Part shown: positions 17,448-21,463 of the stretch, one piece after another
Position numbering within the stretch: position 1 is the first letter of the stretch
Layout: each line of letters opens with the position of its first letter
NCBI GenBank assembly: GCA_964543235.1
Contig: CAZIXE010000066.1
Location: 1-21,463, forward strand
Length of the DNA stretch: 21,463 nucleotides
Origin: JANMMJ01 sp964543235
GTDB lineage: Bacteria > Pseudomonadota > Alphaproteobacteria > Rhizobiales > Aestuariivirgaceae
Reading direction: 5' to 3'
Notes under the pieces: model-generated
Seen by the model: only the letters and a program-made list of their open reading frames with translations
Databases searched by the model: none
Told to the model about the DNA's origin: nothing
Position numbers and translations under genes: made by a program

Positions 17448-18195
17448 CGGCCGCCTCGAGCCGCCAGCGCCGCGCATGCCGCTCCCAGGGCCTGATCATC
17501 ACCCACTCGATCACTTGCACCACCGCAATGAACGCGAGTGCATAGGCAAGGATCCGCGCGATATCGAAATTCTGGAAATAGAGCTGGATCTGAAAGCCAA
17601 CGCCGTTGCTGCGGCCGAGCAATTCAACGACCAGCACGATTTTCCAGATCAGCGCCAGTCCCGACCGCACCGCCGCGGCGATGTAGGGCTCGAGCTGCGG
17701 ATAGACGATAGCCGCAATCCGCGCCGGCCAGCCGATGCGAAACACTTGTGCAACCTCGTCGAAACCGGGATCGAGTGCGCGCGTGCCCTCACGGATGGTG
17801 ACGGCGACATTCGGGATCTTGTTGATGGCCACTGCCGCGACCGCCGCCGCCTCCGTGAGCCCGAACCACACATAACACAACACGATCGTGACCAGCGCGG
17901 GCATGTTGAGTGCGAAGATGAGCCACGGATCGAAGAACCGGTTGAGCAGGCCGCTGCGGCCCAGCGCAATGCCGATGGCCATGCCGATACCCATGGCCAG
18001 AACGAAGGCGGCGGCCACCCGCGCCAGTGTCGCGCCGATGTGCCGGAAGAGTTCGCCCTTGACGGCCTCATCGGCCATCACGAAAGCGACTTCCTCGGGC
18101 GGTGGCAGGTTGCGCAGACCCCCGAAATGCGCCGCCAGCCACCAGATGGCGGCCAGCAGCAGCAGCGAAACGGACGGCCAGAGCCAGCGGTTCAC
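17437..18195 (-). CDS. ABC transporter permease, NitT/TauT type
   Basis: This inner-membrane subunit has 252 residues and about six hydrophobic segments. The first spans LWPSVSLLLLAAIWWLAA. The cytoplasmic EAA-type coupling loop is around EGTRALDPGFDEVAQVFRIG (about 135-155), as in SsuC/TauC permeases. GTG is the start, 1 nt after the stop of the binding-protein gene, and its end overlaps the ATPase start by 11 bp. This indicates translational coupling of the three genes. The substrate is not predictable from the permease. Confidence 0.9.
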   Translation of the reverse strand: MNRWLWPSVSLLLLAAIWWLAAHFGGLRNLPPPEEVAFVMADEAVKGELFRHIGATLARVAAAFVLAMGIGMAIGIALGRSGLLNRFFDPWLIFALNMPALVTIVLCYVWFGLTEAAAVAAVAINKIPNVAVTIREGTRALDPGFDEVAQVFRIGWPARIAAIVYPQLEPYIAAAVRSGLALIWKIVLVVELLGRSNGVGFQIQLYFQNFDIARILAYALAFIAVVQVIEWVMIRPWERHARRWRLEAADAH

Positions 18196-18196
18196 G

Positions 18197-19165
18197 TCAC
18201 GGTAGCTTCAGGAAGGTTCCGGCCGCCAGGGAAGTCTGCTCGCCGGTGAGTTCCTTGCCGCCATGCTCGGCAAGTGCCGCGAAGAGCTGTGCGGCCTTGC
18301 TTTCGTCAATCGCATTTTCTGCCGGGATACCGGCCCTGAAACCATCGCGCAGGGCTGCAAGCTGGGCATCATCGGCCGGATTGACAAGCGGCCGCAGCCG
18401 CTCCCATTCCGCATCCGACGACTTGAGGAGAGCCTTGGCCTCTGCCGAGGCTTTGGCCAGACCTTCGATGGCACCTGGATGAGCTCTGGCCCATCCTTCG
18501 GAGAACACATAGCCGAGCAGCGGCACGCCGGGATCGAGGCCGAGCTCCTCGGCGGCCTCCGCGACCGTGGCAATCTCCTTCATCCCCTTGGCCTTGAGCT
18601 TGGCCGCAAGATGCCAGAAATTGATTGCGGCATCGAGCTCGCCGGCCTCGATCTTCTCGTTGATGAGCGGCGGAGCCGCAAACACCGGCTCGGCGTCCCG
18701 TGCCAGGTCGAGATTGTACTTCTTCTTCGCAAAGGCCCGCAGCAGCACCCAGCTCTTGTCGGTTGCCCCGCCGCCGACACCGATCTTCTTGTCTTTGAGA
18801 TCGCCGAGCGAGGCAACCGGCGAATCCTGCGGCACGATGACCCCGCCCACCTGGCGCGAATAGGGAATGAAGGTGAAGTCCTTGCCGGCCGCCCGTTGCT
18901 GCGAGACCCAGATCCAGTCGGTGAGGATCACGTCGGCCTCGCCGCCCATCAGCATCACGTCAGCACTCTGCTTGCCGGCCACCGGCACGATCTCGACAGT
19001 GATGCCATTCTTGGTGTCGAGGCCGTGCGTCTTGATGACGTCAAGCTCCCAGTTCAGCGTGCCGGCTTTAAGCGCGGCGATGCGGACCAGTTCCGCGGCG
19101 GACGCGGAGCGCTCCGCCAATACGGCCGCTGCCAGGAACACCACCCAGGTCATGAATTTGCGCAT
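18197..19165 (-). CDS. ABC transporter substrate-binding protein, NitT/TauT type
   Basis: This periplasmic receptor is a 322-residue precursor with a signal peptide of about 24 residues (FMTWVVFLAAAVLAE, cleavage near SASA-AEL). The mature protein shows the SsuA/TauA/NMT1 layout: LVRIAALKAGTLNWELDVI, then a loop with GKQSADVMLMGGEADVILTDW (about 80-100), YSRQVGGVIV, and SLGDLKDKKIGVGGGATDKSW (about 124-144). The start at 19165 is supported by AGGAGG 6-11 nt upstream; an ATG at 19192 is less likely. It is the first gene of the importer operon. Sulfonates, thiamine precursors and nitrate-like anions are substrates of the wider family, but the ligand here is unknown. Confidence 0.9.
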   Translation of the reverse strand: MRKFMTWVVFLAAAVLAERSASAAELVRIAALKAGTLNWELDVIKTHGLDTKNGITVEIVPVAGKQSADVMLMGGEADVILTDWIWVSQQRAAGKDFTFIPYSRQVGGVIVPQDSPVASLGDLKDKKIGVGGGATDKSWVLLRAFAKKKYNLDLARDAEPVFAAPPLINEKIEAGELDAAINFWHLAAKLKAKGMKEIATVAEAAEELGLDPGVPLLGYVFSEGWARAHPGAIEGLAKASAEAKALLKSSDAEWERLRPLVNPADDAQLAALRDGFRAGIPAENAIDESKAAQLFAALAEHGGKELTGEQTSLAAGTFLKLP

Positions 19166-19254
19166 AGCCGCCTCCTGTAAGGTTGCGCGCATGATCGCGC
19201 CCGATGCGTTATAGGTACTTTGACCCCCATCAATTGCAACGTTAAGAAATTTTC

Positions 19255-21075
19255 ATGTTCCAGGCAGCCGATTCCCCCACCAACAACCTCACTCATGCAC
19301 AGCGCGTTGCGCTTCTGCGCGGCGAACTCGCACGCCGGCAGCTCGACGGCTTCATTGTGCCGCGCCAGGACGAGTTCCAGGGAGAATATGTGGCACCCTA
19401 TGCCGAACGCCTGCGCTGGCTCACCGGATTCTCGGGCTCCTGGGGCATGGCCATCCTGATGCGCGATCGTGGTGCCATTTTTGTCGACGGCCGCTACACC
19501 ATCCAGGTTCGCGAACAGGTCGATCCGGACGTCTTCGTTCCGCACCACCTGGTTGACGAACCGCCGGCGCAGTGGCTCGAAACGAAACTGCGCAGCGGCG
19601 AAACGATAGGCTATGATCCCTGGCTGGTTACGGTGGAACAGGCCGCACGTTTCGCCACGGCATGCGCCAAGGCTGGGGCGAAGCTTGTGGCGGTCGCCGG
19701 CAATCCGATCGATGCCGTTTGGGCAGATCGGCCCCCGCCCCCCCGCGCGCCCATCCATGTGCAGCCACTGCAGTTTGCCGGTCGCACCTGCCGGGACAAG
19801 CTGGCCGATGTCGCGGAGACCCTTGCCAGATCCGGCGCTGAAGCAGCTGTATTGACCCAGCCGGACTCGGTCGCCTGGGTGTTCAATCTCCGCGGCAGCG
19901 ATGTTGCCTATACGCCGGTGGCACTTGCCTATGCCATCTTGCGCCGCCAGGGCCTCGCCGAGATCTTTGTCGATCCGTCGCGCCTCCCCGAAGACGCCGC
20001 GGCCAGCCTGGCGGGCATCGCCACGGCCAGGCGGCCGGAGGACTTTGAGCCGGCACTGGCAGAGTTGGGCCGGCGCAAGACCGCCGTGCTGCTTGACCGC
20101 GATACGGCTGCTGACCGGATCGGAGCCGTCCTCGAGGCCAATGGCGCCGGTATCATCGGCGGCCGCGATCCCTGCATCCTGCCCAAGGCCCGCAAGAATG
20201 CCGTGGAACAGGAAGGCGCGCGCGCTGCCCATCGCCGCGATGGCGTTGCCATGTGCCGCTTCTTGTATTGGCTGTCTGAGGCGGCGCCGCTGGGCGCCGA
20301 GACCGAACTCACTGTCGCCGCCCGGCTGCGGGACTTCCGTGCTGCAACGGGGCAACTGAAGGATCTGTCTTTCGACACCATTGCCGCAGCCGGGCCGCAT
20401 GCTGCCATCCCGCACTATCATGTGACCGCAGAGTCATCGCTGCCACTCGAGATGAACCGGATCTTCCTGATCGATTCCGGCGGCCAGTATCAGGACGGCA
20501 CCACCGACATCACCCGAACGATCATAGTCGGCAAACCCACGGCGGAAATGCGCGACCGCTTCACGCGGGTGCTGAAGGGCATGATCGGCATTTCCCGCGT
20601 CCGCTTTCCGAAGGGAACCTGCGGCTCGCAGATCGACCTGCTGGCCCGCCAGCACCTGTGGAGCGCCGGCCTCGATTTTGATCATGGAACCGGCCACGGC
20701 GTTGGCGCCTACCTCTCCGTGCACGAAGGACCGGCCCGCATCAACAAATCGGACCGCACGCCTCTCGAGCCCGGCATGATCCTCTCGAACGAGCCCGGCT
20801 ACTACAAGGCTGGCGAGTACGGCATTCGCATCGAGAATCTCGTGATGGTTCGCGAGGCTGAGCCGGTCGGCGGCGGCGAGCGGCCGATGCATTGGTTCGA
20901 GACCCTGACCCTTTGCCCGATCGACCGCAATCTTGTGGAGGCGTCGCTCCTGACCCCGGAGGAGCGCCATTGGCTGGACGCCTATCATGCCCGCGTCTTG
21001 CGCGACATTGGCCCCTTCCTCGAAGCGGCCGAGCACACCTGGCTGCAGTGGGCCTGCGCGCCGGTCACCCCGTGA
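19255..21075 (+). CDS. Aminopeptidase P family metallopeptidase (M24B)
   Basis: This cytosolic Xaa-Pro aminopeptidase-like enzyme removes N-terminal residues preceding proline. At 606 residues it belongs to the long three-domain form (two creatinase-like N-domains, then the pita-bread catalytic domain), like eukaryotic XPNPEP1. The five metal ligands of M24 are in place: D407 (IDSGGQY), D418 (GTTDITRT), H481 (HGTGHGVGAYLSVHEGP), E513 (SNEPGYY) and E527 (GIRIENL). His387 in IPHYH and the second HEGP His also fit the active site. A C-terminal tail continues to residue 606. The Shine-Dalgarno is weak (AAG-rich). It is divergent from the ABC importer operon across an 89-bp gap. Confidence 0.93.
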   Translation: MFQAADSPTNNLTHAQRVALLRGELARRQLDGFIVPRQDEFQGEYVAPYAERLRWLTGFSGSWGMAILMRDRGAIFVDGRYTIQVREQVDPDVFVPHHLVDEPPAQWLETKLRSGETIGYDPWLVTVEQAARFATACAKAGAKLVAVAGNPIDAVWADRPPPPRAPIHVQPLQFAGRTCRDKLADVAETLARSGAEAAVLTQPDSVAWVFNLRGSDVAYTPVALAYAILRRQGLAEIFVDPSRLPEDAAASLAGIATARRPEDFEPALAELGRRKTAVLLDRDTAADRIGAVLEANGAGIIGGRDPCILPKARKNAVEQEGARAAHRRDGVAMCRFLYWLSEAAPLGAETELTVAARLRDFRAATGQLKDLSFDTIAAAGPHAAIPHYHVTAESSLPLEMNRIFLIDSGGQYQDGTTDITRTIIVGKPTAEMRDRFTRVLKGMIGISRVRFPKGTCGSQIDLLARQHLWSAGLDFDHGTGHGVGAYLSVHEGPARINKSDRTPLEPGMILSNEPGYYKAGEYGIRIENLVMVREAEPVGGGERPMHWFETLTLCPIDRNLVEASLLTPEERHWLDAYHARVLRDIGPFLEAAEHTWLQWACAPVTP

Positions 21076-21211
21076 TCTGACGCAGCAAAACGACACTTGT
21101 AACGCCCGTGACGATGATTGCCAGCATGGGTAGCCGCAATGCGGCCGCCACCATGACCGCCATGCGAACGGCCGGCGGCGAGGCATCGCTGGCCGCCGTG
21201 AATCTCCCTAT
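21065..21211 (-). pseudogene. C-terminal remnant resembling AzlD (branched-chain amino acid exporter subunit)
   Basis: The minus strand reads about 48 codons ending in VAAALRLPMLAIIVTGVTSVVLLRQ and a stop. This resembles the last transmembrane part of AzlD proteins, which form the small subunit of the AzlCD branched-chain amino acid exporter (ALRLPML and GVxSVxLLR are typical). The first half of the protein and azlC are missing. Upstream the frame runs directly into the palindromic repeat at 21229-21372, so the gene looks truncated by that repeat or by an associated deletion. Its stop overlaps the end of the aminopeptidase gene by 11 bp. The family call is from memory of short motifs and is moderate. 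Confidence 0.5.
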
Positions 21212-21228
21212 CACCGTGATGCCGCGGA

Positions 21229-21372
21229 CGGGGGAAGGGAGACAGGAGACTGATGGCAGATGTCTCCCCTCTCCCGTGTGCAGCATGGGAGGGGGAGACC
21301 TAACCCATTGATCTCATGTCTCCCTTCTCCCGCCGGAGGTGGGAGAAGGTGCCCGAAGGGCGGATGAGGGCC
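21229..21372. repeat. Cluster of palindromic intergenic repeats
   Basis: Two adjacent related units are seen. The first has arms GTCTCCCCTCTCCC (21262-21275) and GGGAGGGGGAGAC (21287-21299). The second has the perfect 9-bp arms CCTTCTCCC (21323-21331) and GGGAGAAGG (21341-21349), followed by the small hairpin GCCC-GAA-GGGC and GGATGAGGG. Both units share an ATGTCTCCC(T)TCTCCCG-like core. The GGGAGAAGGTGCCCGAAGGGCGGATGAGGG ending is familiar as a high-copy intergenic repeat in Rhizobiales genomes. It contains no gene of its own. Confidence 0.75.
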
Positions 21373-21399
21373 CCCCTGGACCTGCGAGCAAAATCCTCC

Positions 21400-21427
21400 T
21401 TGACAGTCTATTCCCATGCTGTATGTT
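21400..21427 (+). promoter_or_regulatory. Sigma-70-type promoter of the right-edge gene
   Basis: A consensus -35 hexamer TTGACA (21400-21405) is separated by 16 bp from TATGTT (21422-21427). The predicted start of transcription lies near 21434, about 25 nt before the ATG at 21458. The -10 overlaps the LexA box. Confidence 0.65.
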
Positions 21428-21439
21428 CCTTGTTTGTTC
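21425..21439 (+). promoter_or_regulatory. LexA (SOS) operator, alphaproteobacterial type
   Basis: GTTC-CTTGTTT-GTTC matches exactly the direct-repeat operator GTTC-N7-GTTC bound by LexA in Alphaproteobacteria. It overlaps the end of the -10 hexamer and the predicted transcription start, where LexA binding would block the polymerase. The gene beginning at 21458 is therefore predicted to be DNA-damage inducible. Confidence 0.75.
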
Positions 21440-21457
21440 ACTCTTCAGGGACACAGC

Positions 21458-21463
21458 ATGGAC
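21458..21463 (+). CDS. Start of an SOS-controlled gene, cut by the window edge
   Basis: Only ATG GAC (Met-Asp) is inside the window. AGGGA at 21447-21451 is a suitable Shine-Dalgarno sequence 6 nt upstream, and the promoter and LexA box lie just before it. The product cannot be identified from two codons. Typical members of this regulon are lexA, recA, uvrA, dinB and the imuA-imuB-dnaE2 cassette. Confidence 0.5.

Noticed and set aside
21108..21441. Short open frames over the right-end repeats on both strands
   Set aside because: They translate the palindromic repeat itself (for example GEGRHLPS) and have no ribosome sites; only the 48-codon AzlD-like tail carries protein-like signal.

Overview
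The window looks like chromosomal DNA from an alphaproteobacterium, most likely Hyphomicrobiales (Rhizobiales). It is GC-rich, and it carries a Blastochloris-type homospermidine synthase, a DUF1127 protein, a GTTC-N7-GTTC LexA box, and an intergenic palindromic repeat of the kind scattered through Rhizobiales genomes. The genus is not determined. Coding density is high and most genes are metabolic or transport genes.

Layout, left to right. (1) 1-2130: a possible insertion-sequence end, tRNA-Lys(CTT) on the minus strand, a type-I-secreted RTX calcium-binding protein, a small secreted protein, and a strong shared terminator. (2) 2162-4572 minus: leuA, encoding 2-isopropylmalate synthase with an extra, tandemly duplicated C-terminal leucine-binding domain. 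It is preceded by an unannotated 28-codon leader peptide with four consecutive Leu codons that runs into a hairpin, a likely attenuator. (3) 4685-9365 plus: homospermidine synthase, a YejA-type solute-binding protein without its permease, and a translationally coupled acyl-CoA synthetase-like protein. (4) 13630-9406 minus: a tight three-gene cluster of a redoxin-like/2OG-Fe(II) oxygenase fusion, a 14-TM-type MFS exporter, and an orphan methylcrotonyl-CoA carboxylase beta subunit. (5) 13727-14602 plus: prmA. (6) 14668-14874 minus: a DUF1127 protein, then a 480-bp AT-richer divergent intergenic region crowded with TGCA palindromes. (7) 15356-16858 plus: a periplasmic 5'-nucleotidase-family metallophosphatase. 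(8) 19165-16842 minus: a complete NitT/TauT-type ABC importer (binding protein, permease, ATPase). (9) 19255-21075 plus: an aminopeptidase P-type metallopeptidase. (10) 21065-21463: a C-terminal remnant that looks like azlD (branched-chain amino acid exporter subunit), a palindromic repeat cluster, and a promoter overlapped by a canonical alphaproteobacterial SOS box driving a gene whose first two codons are at the window edge.

The most unusual item is leucine control: one locus combines a leader-peptide attenuator with a synthase that has two regulatory domains per chain. No CRISPR array, complete transposase, phage gene or obvious defence system was seen. All functional names come from motif recognition in the translated sequence, not from database searches.
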